DNA of 64,000 nt from Apophysomyces variabilis (taxonomy: Eukaryota; Mucoromycota; Mucoromycetes; Mucorales; Mucoraceae): the NCBI GenBank assembly GCA_002749535.1, contig MZZL01000395.1, positions 62,001 through 126,000 of the forward strand, written 5' to 3'. Below, piece after piece: positions 35,139-46,826 of the stretch (position 1 is the first letter of the stretch; every line of letters starts with the position of its first letter). Position numbers and translations under genes: made by a program. The notes beneath the pieces were generated by a model, which made no database searches, had not been told where the DNA came from, and saw only the letters and a list, made by a program, of their open reading frames with translations.

Positions 35139-37960
35139 ATGTCCAGAAGAACACCCAGCAATCGAAACTATAGACTAGACGAACGAGGTGTACCTATTGT
35201 CCTTCCAGCCATTGCCACACCCCCAACTCACCGGCATCGACTCAAATATACCAATGTAGACATTAATTCGGACGACGACACCACCCTAGACGAAGTCCAA
35301 TTGTGTAAAGCTCGACCTGAACGATCCCTTTTGGAGGAATATGACCGATTCTCCGATGCGTGTTTCGGTAGCCACATTAGTCACGTAACGCGTTTGTTCT
35401 ACCGAACATCACCAAGAGGAGGCCATTCATCGCCAAAACCTTCGGATTCCTGGCAGGACGCCCCGACGGAACCTCTCTCGGCTCTTCCGACAGGTCAGCG
35501 TGTAGAGGACGAAAAGTCGAACTTGCTCTCCAGAGATCCTTATTGTTCACCAACAAAATCCGCATTTACTTTTCCGCGAGGCGAAAAGCGAAAAACAATG
35601 GATGATCCAGATCCTCTACGATCCCCCACCAAGCGATCGTTTGCATGCAACAATATCACTTTATCCTTATCGAAAACGTCCCAAACAAAATGCCCCGTAG
35701 CTGATTTGGACCAAAGCACCAAAACGCTTACCTTATGTGACGATAAGAAACCAGGCGCTCGAGCCACCCAGCAAATGCAGGATAATATACCCCATAAGAC
35801 GAAATCTGATCCAAAAGCTGAGTCGTATGAGCGAAAAACAAAAGTGGATCAGGAAACCGGTGATCGTCAGCAGGATACCGAGAAATCACCTGCCGACGGT
35901 ACACAGCCTCGCACCAAAGAACCGGATCCATCACTGGAAGTGAAACCCAAACATGAGAAAGCATCATCGCCAGCGGAAATCCCGGTACTAGAGAAAAAGG
36001 ATTTTAAAAATGTAGATGGAAAAATTGAAGAAACGAAAGACTCATTGCATGATACAAAAACAAGCATTGCCAATACCAATAATAATAACAGCAACAACAT
36101 TGCACAAAACACGCAAACCACCGATCCTGCTAAAGACAAATCAGCAGAAGAACATAAATTAGAAACTACAGCAATAAACCGACAAGTAGATAATACAAAG
36201 AATACCAGCACAGATCGACGGACGTCATCTGAGGATATGAAAAAAGCGATTTTTGAAGAAATCGAACAAGTCATGAAATCTGTAAAGCACTTAGCAAGTT
36301 ATTATCAAATTGTAGATATCATTGGAGAAGGTACGCTGGAATCGAAACACGCGCGATCTGTTTTCATAACGAAACGAACAAATTATGGACAGGTACATTT
36401 AGTAAAGTTTATAAAGCAGTTGATATTCGGCACGATTATTATGACAACGAAGCATGGATTAAACAACTAATACCCGCGAAACAACAACAACCATCATCGA
36501 AGGCGGATGAGGAGGATAAAGGCGCTTCTACTGCTGTTCAGTACATCCATAATAAGTATGTTGCCCTGAAGCGAGTCTATCTTACCAGCAGTCCGAAACG
36601 TATTTCTGATGAGATATCCATGCTTCAAGATTTACGGTAAGTGATTTATTGTTGTTATTTCTTATTCCATATCTTATTTATCTTTGTCCAAAAAAAATTA
36701 TTTAGCGGCTGCTCATGCATTGCTCCTATCATCACTGCCTTTCGGGAGCATGACCAAGTTTTTGTCGTGATGCCCTACTTTCAAAACGATGATTTTAAGG
36801 TCCGCATGCAGTTAAAACGTTCATGATCTCTAACAAACTTTTTTATTGTTTACAATTAGACCCATTATCGATCCATGTCCATGGTGGACATCAAAAACTA
36901 CCTTTTCTCACTTTTAACCGCTCTCAAACATCTACACGACCATCATATCATTCACAGAGATGTAAAACCAAACAACTTTTTATACAACAGTCGGTTAAAA
37001 ACCGGTGTCTTGATTGACTTTGGGTTGGCTCAGGTGAATGATTGTAAAAAAAACAAAAAAGGACGGGGGAGAAAAAGGCTTTTTGCCTTGGTTTTTCGTT
37101 TTGCTAACGTGTGTACTAGCGTGAAGACTCGATGCCACCTATTGAAAGGACCCCTTCACAAGACGCAAAATCACACAAGAGCCATCATAGCAACAAGGCA
37201 AAAATAGGGCCAGAAAATAACGATGAACGAAACTGTTATCTTGCCAATGACAATAGGTTTGTTGTTTATTGTATATTTTTTGCGTAGATCTGCATTTGTG
37301 CTCATGATGACCAAAAAAAAATTTTTTTCTGGCAGGAAATCCATTCGTGCTAACAGGGCAGGTACTCGTGGATTCAGAGCACCTGAAGTTTTGTTCCGAG
37401 TGGTGCAACAGTCATCTGGTACGATTTTGATTTTTGATTTTGGACTTTGCTTCTTTTTTTCTTTCTTTCTTTTGGTTATTTGCTAAAACATCGAAACGAT
37501 TGTTATACATATATTACCCGAAAACAAAAACAGCGATTGATATATGGTCGGTTGGTGTGATTCTTTTGTCGATATTATCTGGACGCTATCCATTTTTTCT
37601 TGCCAACGATGAATCGGATGCATTGGTTGAGTTGGCATCTATTTTCGGAAAAGAGCAGATGAAGCAATGCGCAATGACCTATAGTAAGTTGATTGACTTA
37701 AATTTGGGAAAACATGTCAAAAATGAGAAAATAACAACGCGTGTGTAGATCGAACGTTTTGCACCAACGTACCCACCCTTAGCGACAAACGGAAGAATTT
37801 AAGGGACGTTTGTAAGGACCTCAATCCTAATGGGCTTGAAGCATGGGATGAAAAAGATACCAAGATGGCATTTGACATACTTGATAAATTACTTGTATTG
37901 GATAGGACACAGCGTATTACTGCAGAAAATGCATTAAAACATCCATTCTTTGATCCGTAG
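35139..37960 (+). CDS. Cdc7-like protein kinase, copy B
   Basis: Exons 35139-36330, 36393-36636, 36706-36799, 36860-37033, 37120-37256, 37336-37418, 37534-37683 and 37749-37960 join to 761 aa. The kinase domain shows [11 protein letters not shown] across intron 1, [26 protein letters not shown] (Asp544), IDFGLAQ (Asp563), [13 protein letters not shown] and the C-lobe end [12 protein letters not shown]. These are the Cdc7/Hsk1 variants of the kinase motifs, so the predicted role is Dbf4-dependent initiation of DNA replication in the nucleus. The N-terminal 390 residues are disordered and charged, with SP and TP sites (for example SPTKRSF twice) that could be regulatory. Exon structure is shared with copy A. 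Which copy serves as the canonical Cdc7 cannot be decided from sequence. Confidence 0.88.
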
Positions 37961-38444
37961 GGAGAAAAAAAGAAAAGGAAAGCTGCGATCTAATGTAAAA
38001 AAAGAGAGAGACACAACGTTTTATTCGCAGAAGTTCATGAGGTTCCCTATCCCAATAATTTTTTTTTCTTTTTTGGTTTCTGACAGTGTGAACACTAAAA
38101 CTAATGCAATGGCTCATAGCCCACTATTATTTTGCAGGATAATTCGGAAGCGTGTCTTAGGAGTAGCAATGAGGGCAAGCAAAGCGAGCTATTGATGTTG
38201 TGTATAAACAAAGACAAAGAGAAAGGCTCCATTTTTTTTTTTTGCTTTCCTGGTTTTCTCGAGAGAGATCAGCCACTCAGAAAAAAGTTGGTGGACGTAA
38301 AAAATGGGCCAAACCTTAAAAAAGAAAAGGGTATCCTTTGATTTTGCTTCATTGTATCACCTTCTTCTTTGATTTTTTAGCTGTTTCCCTTTCCGTCCCT
38401 ACCTTTTCTTTTCTTTTCCTTTCCTTTTCTTCCTTTTCTTACCT
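37961..38444. promoter_or_regulatory. upstream region of the SDR gene
   Basis: No gene seen. The last 45 bases before the ATG (about 38400-38442) are almost pure C/T, matching the polypyrimidine pattern before other housekeeping genes here. Confidence 0.4.
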
Positions 38445-39846
38445 ATGGTTGCTGATCCTGTCAAAGTAGCCATCATCACCGGAGCCAATGCCGGCGTTGG
38501 TTTTGGAATTATACAACGTCTTTTGGAAATAGATGAAGACATGGTCATCATTATGGCCTGTCGTAACAACACTCGTGCTCGTATGGCCAGAGAGAAACTA
38601 TTGCAATGTTTCCCATTTGCAGATATCCGCGTCGAACTGGTCGATATTGGTCAGACAGAAAGCGTATTGAACTTTTGTCAAAACATTATCAGAAAGTAAG
38701 GATCGAAGCAAAAGGATGCCTTGCTATTTCTTTTTTTTTTTTTGTTTATTGCTGCATCATCTTACAGGTTTCTTATCACGCTATGACTTTCCTTTTCCCT
38801 TGTCTTCTTTGGATTTTAGATATTCTCATATTAATTATCTTTTTTGCAATGCCGGCATTCTACCCTCGATGGGTTTGAATTGGGGTAAAGTCATTCGTTT
38901 GACATTGACAGACCCAGCAGGCATGATGGAACGATCGGATGCCACGATTCAAATCGTGGGTGAATTCAACTCGGACGGTATGGGGAAGGTGTTTGCTTGC
39001 AATGTGTTTGGTCACTATGTCATGGTGCAGTATTCCAAAGAAAAAAGAAACACATACATACACAAAAAAAAGTAAATGAAATATCATTGACCAAGCAATG
39101 ATATGATATAGGCACGTGAATTAGAGCCGCTCTTGTCAAGCTCGGGGGATGGTCGTATTATTTGGACCAGTTCCATCACGGCTACCAGTGAGAAATTCAA
39201 GATGGAAGATTGGCAAGGTGTGGCCAGGTAAATTAATAAAAAACAGACGCCCATTTGGCCCAAAAGTCGCTCTTTTTTTTTTTTTTTTTTTACTCATCCT
39301 CTTCCAATAGCCTTGAGCCTTATGAATCTTCGAAGTGGGCTTGTGATTTGATTGCCATCGGCATGAACGAAGAATATAAAAAACATGGTCTAGCTATCAC
39401 GTCTTTTACGACGGCACCGGGTGTTGTAGCGAGCAGTATTGGTGACTTACCTGAATGGGTCACGTTTGTCCGCACATTGCTTCATTACTTGGTAAGGAAT
39501 CATTCTAATATTGTCACGCTTGAGACCATCGAATGCAAGGCAATGGCATTTTGCATTTGTACTGTATTGACGTTACTATTTTCTGCAATCGTTTCAGTTC
39601 CGTTGGTTTGGTCTTGTGACACAGAATATCACAGGCTACAATGGAGCCATTGCAGATGTTTTTGTGGTCATCCAGTCCTTGACCGTACTCAACTACATGC
39701 TCCGTTACAATTCATTGACAAGCCGTTGGGGAACGCCCTACGTCAAAGGAGAGAAATTAGAAGACTATGATCAAGGCACAGCTGAGAAACTGATCAATCA
39801 CTGCGAAAGAACATACCAGACATGGAAAGCAAAATCCAAAAACTGA
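38445..39846 (+). CDS. ERG27: 3-keto-steroid reductase-like short-chain dehydrogenase (Erg27/HSD17B7 type)
   Basis: Erg27 reduces the 3-keto group during C-4 demethylation in ergosterol synthesis, using NADPH at the ER. Exons 38445-38695, 38820-39024, 39112-39227, 39311-39491 and 39598-39846 join to 333 aa, close to the family length. The NAD(P)-binding motif is TGANAGVGFG (residues 13-22), NAG follows in FCNAGIL, the catalytic serine lies in WTSSITATSE and the catalytic pair is Tyr195-x-x-x-Lys199 (YESSK). A hydrophobic segment near FVVIQSLTVLNYML may anchor the protein. The family assignment (Erg27 rather than another SDR) rests on overall layout and C-terminal extension, so it is somewhat less certain than the SDR call. 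Confidence 0.75.
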
Positions 39847-39926
39847 TATCTGCGCGTTTTACATCTCTATCCCCTTACTCGTTACTTTACTGCTATTTTT
39901 ACTCTTTTTGTTTACGTTTAGCTTTT

Positions 39927-39978
<52 letters not shown>

Positions 39979-40746
39979 TTTTACCATTAATTTACCAAAC
40001 GTTTGATCTGGAATATTGCCTCTTTTCTTAGAAATAAACTGAGATTAGTTTAGGTTCGACATATTGGAACATGAATATAGTGAATGGATGGCCCATTTTT
40101 TATTTTTATTCTCTAAGCTTGATAAATAGCTGTCCTAACCTCACTGAAGAAACCATTTGAGGAAACTCTTTCTCATCGGCATGATTCCGACCATATGCCG
40201 AATATATTTATTTTCCCGTGAACTGCCAATAACCCTTGGGTAGCCATGCATTTCCTTTTTTTTCTTTTTTAATTCTCAGCATTTGGTGACGAATATAGAT
40301 TTGTTCTATAGAGAAGGCCCATTTCTGCAATTCAAATTTTCGTATGACGTTCAATTACAAGCAGCCGATGAATTTCCCCGTCTGCTAAGACTTTTTAATA
40401 AGGATATAAAAATAGGGTAGCTATAGCAAATTGTAAAATAAGCGTATGGATGCTTTCCTTTCTTTTTCTAAAATAAAAAAAAACAAAAAGCTGATTTCTA
40501 CGAATCGTTTTTTGTTTGACCATGAGAGAGGAATAATACACTTGCTGTTTTGGTTCATCGTTCCTTGCCGTAAAAGAAGAAAGGGATTTCTGCCTTTTCT
40601 TTTTTTTTTTTCCTTCCAATAGATATACGAATAAGTTCGGGAAAGTTTGCATAAATAAAAAAGAATTGATGGTAATAAATATAGAAAAAAAAAGTCCAAT
40701 GCCCAGCCATAAAAACGTCGATACGGGGTATAACGATCTTTTTGCA
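39847..40746. other. convergent intergenic region with a 47-T run
   Basis: Lies between two convergent genes and should contain both 3' UTRs. It includes an uninterrupted run of 47 T at 39929-39975; such a length is prone to sequencing error. Confidence 0.5.
39929..39975. repeat. homopolymer run of 47 T
   Basis: Uninterrupted T run downstream of the SDR gene stop codon; the exact length is unreliable. Confidence 0.9.
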
Positions 40747-42362
40747 TCATAATAAGAGTGTCTGCAGGTTCTCATGCAAAATGCTATCCGATACAGCGTT
40801 CATGACATGAGCCAAGAGATTAGTGTCGGTGGCGACAGTATAATGTGTATAAATCTGCTTCGTCGGGTTGCGGTTCAATTTCTCGAATCGAATACGGAAG
40901 TAATCTGCTGCTGCCTTGAAATCATTGGCAGGGCCTGCAAATTATCAATGGGGTTAGGAAGAAGTCCGGTCATTCGATTTTCCAATCATCGTACCTGTAT
41001 AATCTGGGAAGTACTTTGACACAGGCGATCGTAGTAACTTTTCTTTGAAAATGTCAATCTTATTTAAAAATAAGATCATTGACGTGTTTTTGAACCAATG
41101 CGAATTGCAAATGGTATCAAAAAGCATTAATGCTTCGTACATCTAAAAAAATCGGCGAATCTGTGAGTTTTCTTTTTCCTTTTCATTTGCCTCCTTTTTA
41201 ACGCGAAAGCAGATATTTACTTGATTCTACAGTTGGGAATCCAAAAAAAGAATACGTGTCAATCCAAATTAGCCTTTTCAGATATCCATATCAAGTCCTT
41301 ACCGAATCTTTATCTTCCACTAAGCAACAATCATATCCACTGATTGCTACCACAAAGAGGATGGATGCAACATGCTCAAAACAATGGATCCTGTTATTTT
41401 ATATAACAGTATGTTAGTTGTCATCATCTTGCGGTTGAGATTGGATACTTGCCATTTTCTTCTTTCGCTTCTTTGCCCGCCAACATCGTACATCCGATAC
41501 ACGATTTTTCCATTGATGAACTTTGTCTCCACAATTCCTAAAAATAATCACAAGAGAGGATATATCCATGGATAGATGAGAAATCGTTGATACAATAGCC
41601 TTTTTTTATGATTATGAACCTGTTGTTTTGATTCGGCATTGGATGATATCTTGATCGGATGGGATATAGTTATGTTGGAATAAGCGATCGAGTTGTTGGA
41701 AAAAACTGGGTGAATTTTAGATTACGATGACGTGTGTGCCTGGTAATACGTACTACTGTACATTATCATTCAATGCAAATGTGTTGCCTCTGGCAAAGGT
41801 TCTTTGTATGCCTTGATCTTTCCATAATGATTTGAGTGGTTGCAAGTATTCCCTTGGATAAGGTTTTCCTTCATAGATATGAGGCAGTGTTTCGAACAGA
41901 TGAGCATATTCCTAATGGAAAATTAGAAATAGAATAAAAAAAGTTTTATTGGTTAGTCCAGATTTCTTCCTTTTTGGTGACAGATCATGGGGATCAAGGA
42001 AGATCCCATTTAAGCTTACCCAATTTTCTGCCTTTTCTAAATCCAACTTCATCGTGACCAGACTATCGAGAAGGATTTGCATGGCAGAGAGGATATTTGA
42101 GAAGATAGCGATACGGAAGACTTCACGTTCATTTGCCGAGAAGCCCGAGGCATGGATCAAACGCATCTGTTTCTGTACGGTGGATTTTCCGGAATCACCG
42201 GCGCCTAACAATGGTAAAGAGATATAGTTGGTGTCACGATCGTTTAATTATTCTTTTTTCTTTACCGAGAAGTAATATCTTCACTTCACGACTAAATCTC
42301 TTCTCATCCAATTTGATTTGTTTATCGATTGCTTTGCTTTTCGAACTGTGGCTGTTTCCCAT
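40747..42362 (-). CDS. heterotrimeric G-protein alpha subunit
   Basis: A GTP-binding switch that couples receptors to effectors at the plasma membrane. Minus-strand exons 42266-42362, 42020-42204, 41757-41911, 41620-41705, 41453-41537, 41303-41390, 40995-41142 and 40747-40934 join to 343 aa. The N-terminus MGNSHSSKS carries the Gly2 N-myristoylation signature, which decides the start. Motifs: G1 GAGDSGKST (residues 33-41; Asp where most relatives have Glu), catalytic Arg and switch I in CRIKTTGIVET, G3 [13 protein letters not shown]4 NKID and G5 TVATDT (usually TCATDT). The C-terminus ends ENLQTLLL without the Cys of pertussis-toxin-sensitive G alpha. The intron between exons 5 and 6 needs a GC-AG border to give KWIHCFEHV. 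Upstream DNA is polypyrimidine on the coding strand. Confidence 0.9.
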
Positions 42363-42618
42363 ATTGGCTAAAGACGGGGGGAAAGAACAAGCCATGTGAA
42401 CCATGTGAATCTCATGTCTTCTTTCATTCGTCATTGTTCTCATTCTCTTACCATTCAAGAAAGGGAAACTTCAACCGGCAATAAAAAGCAAGAAGAAAAA
42501 AGAGAGAGAACAAGAAAAAGGAAAGGAACAAAAAAGGAAAAATAAAAGGGGCAAAGAAGGAAAGAGAAGGAAGGTAAGAAAGAAGTAAAAAGGCAAGAAA
42601 GGAAAAGGTAAAAGAATG

Positions 42619-42656
<38 letters not shown>

Positions 42657-44502
42657 GGAGAAACGAGATAGGCATCTAAACGTGGATTTGTCGTTCTTTT
42701 TTTTTTTTTTGACAGCAATTGTTCAGTAGGATGATGATGAGTACGAGCTTCTTTGTTCCACAATCACCGTTTCTCTTCTCCAAACTTAGGTAAGATCCCT
42801 TTAGAACATAATAGTTTGATGAACCAACATTGTATTCGCCGCTTATGTCACATATCTCTCTTTCTTTCTCCCTCTCTCTTAGTCCCGTTCATCAACTGAC
42901 GTTTAATTCCTATAAAATGCTGTAACTTCATATTAGGCTAGAAACCAATCCACTGCAAAGCCTCTTTAGTGTAATGTGATAGATGCTGGGTTTATCCAGC
43001 CAACAAGGCCAATGTTAAGTTAGAAAGAACCTTTTATGCCTTATCATGCTCATCCAATCCTAATGACATCATATCCAAGTATTTTGACAAACTAGAAGGA
43101 GGGCAAAAAAAAAAAAATAAAGAACATGGACTGTAACCTTTTGTTTTTTCTCTTTTTCTATTTCTCTTTTCTTTTAATTTATTTGCTGGTAATTCATTCG
43201 AAGAACGACAAATTATCACAAACGTCGGATGTTAAACTAGGTTATTTTAGAGTTCAACGTCAGATTCTCCGTCTTCTCCCTCTCACTTACGACCATATAT
43301 TCCCAGATCAATTGTTTTCCTTCGAACTACCCTTTTCCTCATCGAATTGGTAACAGAACACAATTCCATCAGTGATCAAAAGCATGAAATATCAAAATTG
43401 AATAAACGAAGAAAGAGAAGAATAGACGTGCATTTAACCTGAAGCAAAAAGGATGAACAAGGGAACAATGTCGTCTGTGTATATATCTGTGGTTGCTCAA
43501 AGCCAACGTTTTATAAGTATTTATCCACCCTTCCGCGGTTTGTCTATTCTTTCTTTTTTACCCACATTCTATAGTCCTGCCACTCCTCTTTTTTTTTTAA
43601 ACCTTTCATTGCAGATATGGATGGCTATTTTCAAACCTTTGCCCCTAAACCTTTTCTTAATTTCTATCTGACTAATATCTGTAAGCCTGTTGTCAATTTC
43701 TTGTTTTGACCAACTTTATGCCTCCCTGAACCTTTTAAGCAAACGCTATTTCGAATCATCCACAGGAATAACCGTCTTAAGGAACAGCGGCCTTTCAATA
43801 TGCTCAGCAGCGATGACGATGAATTGCCACATTCAGTATACAGTACGACACGATAACCACACACTCCACATGCCAAAAAGAGAACATGGCTGCGGCTGGG
43901 AAAAAAAAATGTCGATCTAGATCATCCAATCTCTTATTATTAAGAAAATTGTCAAAGAATGGTTGACCTAGATAAAATGGAATATAGTGCATAAAAAAAG
44001 AAAAATTATACCAACATCAAAGCGTCTAGCGAAAAGCATACAGGAAAAAAATATGAACAGCATCAGGTATGGTAGGCAACATAGATCAGTTAAGGAATCG
44101 TTTCGTTTTTCCCTGCCGTATGGGTGCTACACGAATCGCTTTCTGGAATAATTATTTAAATCGCTGCACTCCGTCATCTGGAGGAAAATCTTATACTCGG
44201 CAAATCGTCAGTTTTCTTTCTCGCAGACGAGATCCTGTGAAATAGAAGCTGGTGTTGACCGTACCAAATCACAATGTTTTTACTTTGTTTAGAACCCTTC
44301 CTCTTGGCTTATCTCATAGTTAGGACAGTTCTACTGCTCTATGAAGCCCCCATAGAAGCTTCAACGATGAGTTTGCTTTCTCATCCAAGGTTTACTAGCT
44401 GGGATTGTGATTAACATAGAGAAACAATTCGCACATGTATTCGTTGACATACCATAGCCGGAAGCTCCAATATTAGAGTTGCTTGGAATAATCACTGTAG
44501 GT
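42363..44502. other. intergenic with purine tract and GA microsatellite; no gene recognised
   Basis: 42470-42660 is almost all A/G on the plus strand (pyrimidine-rich on the strand of the G alpha gene). It includes an uninterrupted (AG)n run at 42622-42652. The remainder to 44502 is AT-rich, with short unconvincing ORFs. Confidence 0.5.
42622..42652. repeat. (AG)n microsatellite
   Basis: 31 bp of alternating A and G inside a longer polypurine tract upstream of the G alpha gene. Confidence 0.9.
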
Positions 44503-46437
44503 TTACCAGAACATCAGAAATTCACCATACTTGTACGCAGCTCGCTGCTCACGAAGAGCATTCCAGCTTGTGATCTTCCAAACGCCGTTTGACTTGTGGC
44601 ATCCAAAATAATAGTACCGCTTGCAACGGTCATCATATCGATGAACTACCTTCATTTCTGAACCATCGGCAGCATCCAATAGCTGGTTGACGTCGTCCAA
44701 GACTTGTAACGGCCAAAGCACGAAGGGAAGTAAAACTTTCATTGCACGTTTCCCGTGTAGTGTTGTTCCTTTTTGGACTTTGAAAATAAACTCGCCATTG
44801 CCATGATTGCCCTGCAGACTTTCTTCATAAGGCCGGAATTCTTTTTCCTTTACAGATAATGGCAATAGATTGATATGTCCTTTATGTTCGTCAATAAGGT
44901 AATACAATAAATACATTCTCTCAGTCACCCCTAGAATATCGAGTAAAATCCACGCCAATTCGTCCTCAGTATCGATAGTTATTCCCTCGTCCACCAACTT
45001 CTGGACTGCATCCTTATATTTTGTGTGAGGAAGTATGGCGAATAAACGGTCGATTAGCTTAGTTGACTTGGATTCAAGTATGGTTTTGATGAGAGCACCT
45101 CGCTGGAAAGCAAGTCGGTCGAGCCCGGACAACCAACGTATCTCACTGAAATTGGACCAGTGGACAACAGCATTTGCTCTCAGTATATGTATAAGTAGTT
45201 TGCTGTCCTTCACACCGATAATACGTTCGCTAACTACCCAAGCTCTCTCTGCCCATTCTCTGATAATGCGGGAAATAAATATCTGACCCTTTTTGGTGTT
45301 GCCCAGTCGCTCTTTCTCATCAGTGTAACGATCAGGTAGACGAAATCGATCTCTGTCTTCGTTCCATGGCTCCATTTTCTTGCCCAACTCGTCAATTTCT
45401 AAACGAAAGCCATTGTAGGTTCCAGGCTCGTTTTTATTGAACAACGCTTTGCTGTTGCGGTAAGAGTAATACTCTTTACGGTAACGATCTTTTGCCATGC
45501 CAATAATTACCGCTTCGATATCTTCTTTGGCAACATCCTCTATGAAAGGCTTGTGTTCGCAATAACAGAGATCTGGTACTGCAATGATTATTTTTGCTCT
45601 TCGATATATCTCATCCATGTTTTTGATTGCCATTTTTCTGTGTGCTTGGTCTGCTTGGTTGATGCATACGACATCAATCCAAAGATACCGTATTCTACCG
45701 CGGTAGTACTTGCAAAGTTTGGTCAGATTACCTTGGGAAATGGAAGTGATAGATGCCAAATAATTAGGTGTTTGTGCATTCCATGCAGGATGATCTCCCC
45801 ATCGATACGAAATTGCATAGTATTGAGGAACATTTTCATCGAACGGTATGGATATACATTTTATCTTGTTGAAATCGGATTCCGTATCCAAAAGAACGAT
45901 TTCATTTTTAATGCGATCTATTCGCGAAGTCGAGGTGTTAAATGCCTCATTTTCTGACATTTGCGCTTTTGGTTCACACTGTCTGTCCAATCGACAAGAA
46001 CTTCTACTGTGTGTGGAGACCTTCTCATCCAATGGTGTTGATTTGCGCTTGGTGTTTAAGTTGGGTAGGTTGCACAAGCAAGGAATCTCCGGTCCAATAT
46101 CGTGTGTCAGCTGCTTCGAACTGCTAGATACACGTTGGCTGGCGTTTGGCTTTGGTTGCTTGTCCGAAATAACAATGTCACGTTCAATGCGATCTTTCCG
46201 CGACAACGAAGTGCTAGGCGCTTCCTTCTCCTTGACCTGCACTTTTCGTTTGATATGTGCTTCTGACGTACAGAAAGCCGTAAAATACGGGGCAAAATTT
46301 TTATCCGATAACTTGTGAACGCGGCTTATGCCGTCCGAGGCACTCATAGTCCGTAAACCAATGTTGGCAAAACTATACGGGAATCTTTGGTTAAATAGCA
46401 AACGTTGAATTGGCTTAGCAATTAGGTTGGCTTTCAT
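44503..46437 (-). CDS. HET-domain protein, copy 3
   Basis: From the ATG at 46435-46437 the frame is open for 644 aa. The HET core has YYAISYRWG (about residues 204-212), WIDVVCINQ (about 250-258), DQAHRKMAIKNM and AVPDLCYC; further on WVVSERIIG is shared with copy 2. The 200-residue N-terminal part has no 12-bp repeat. Instead it contains two related segments, SLSRKDRIERDIVI and STSRIDRIKNEIVL, suggesting an internal duplication of the segment just before the HET core. The leader begins MKANLIAKPIQRLLF, whose KPIQ matches short reading frames upstream of copies 1 and 2; it is basic and amphipathic, like a possible targeting sequence (inference). It is more diverged from copies 1 and 2 than they are from each other. 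Confidence 0.8.
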   Translation of the reverse strand: MKANLIAKPIQRLLFNQRFPYSFANIGLRTMSASDGISRVHKLSDKNFAPYFTAFCTSEAHIKRKVQVKEKEAPSTSLSRKDRIERDIVISDKQPKPNASQRVSSSSKQLTHDIGPEIPCLCNLPNLNTKRKSTPLDEKVSTHSRSSCRLDRQCEPKAQMSENEAFNTSTSRIDRIKNEIVLLDTESDFNKIKCISIPFDENVPQYYAISYRWGDHPAWNAQTPNYLASITSISQGNLTKLCKYYRGRIRYLWIDVVCINQADQAHRKMAIKNMDEIYRRAKIIIAVPDLCYCEHKPFIEDVAKEDIEAVIIGMAKDRYRKEYYSYRNSKALFNKNEPGTYNGFRLEIDELGKKMEPWNEDRDRFRLPDRYTDEKERLGNTKKGQIFISRIIREWAERAWVVSERIIGVKDSKLLIHILRANAVVHWSNFSEIRWLSGLDRLAFQRGALIKTILESKSTKLIDRLFAILPHTKYKDAVQKLVDEGITIDTEDELAWILLDILGVTERMYLLYYLIDEHKGHINLLPLSVKEKEFRPYEESLQGNHGNGEFIFKVQKGTTLHGKRAMKVLLPFVLWPLQVLDDVNQLLDAADGSEMKVVHRYDDRCKRYYYFGCHKSNGVWKITSWNALREQRAAYKYGEFLMFW

Positions 46438-46826
46438 GGCATTAAAAACAAACAATTATGTAAACATTTTTGACTCCTTGTTCGGGAATCGGACAACATA
46501 TATTACCCCTTTACAGGCAAGGATACAAAATCGTCTCTAACAGTAAATGCTATTAGAAAAAATCAGATCTCAGGGAAAGTTCTACTGACTAGAGATAAGG
46601 ACAGCTGAAACGGCGTGACATTGCTTTGCTTATACCGCAAATTAGACAATAGGGACACAATTTGTGGTTTACTTAGATTGGGAACTCCTGCGCATAGATT
46701 TTGGCTGTCAGTTCATGTCTTCGGCTGTAAATTCCGGCTTGTTACGAATATTATTACAGAATAAAAATTGATATGGCACGTGTAAACGGAAAGAATCCGG
46801 TCATTTCAGTTTCACTGTCATATTAA
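46438..46826. other. spacer between HET copy 3 and formin
   Basis: Divergent intergenic region. N-terminal exons of the formin may lie here or in the adjoining repeat, but I could not define them. Confidence 0.35.

Noticed and set aside
42448..42763. Ser/Leu/Phe-rich minus-strand ORFs
   Set aside because: Translation of the polypurine/polypyrimidine tract; low complexity.
46438..46455. N-terminal extension of HET copy 3
   Set aside because: Starts with TTG; the first ATG is at 46435-46437.
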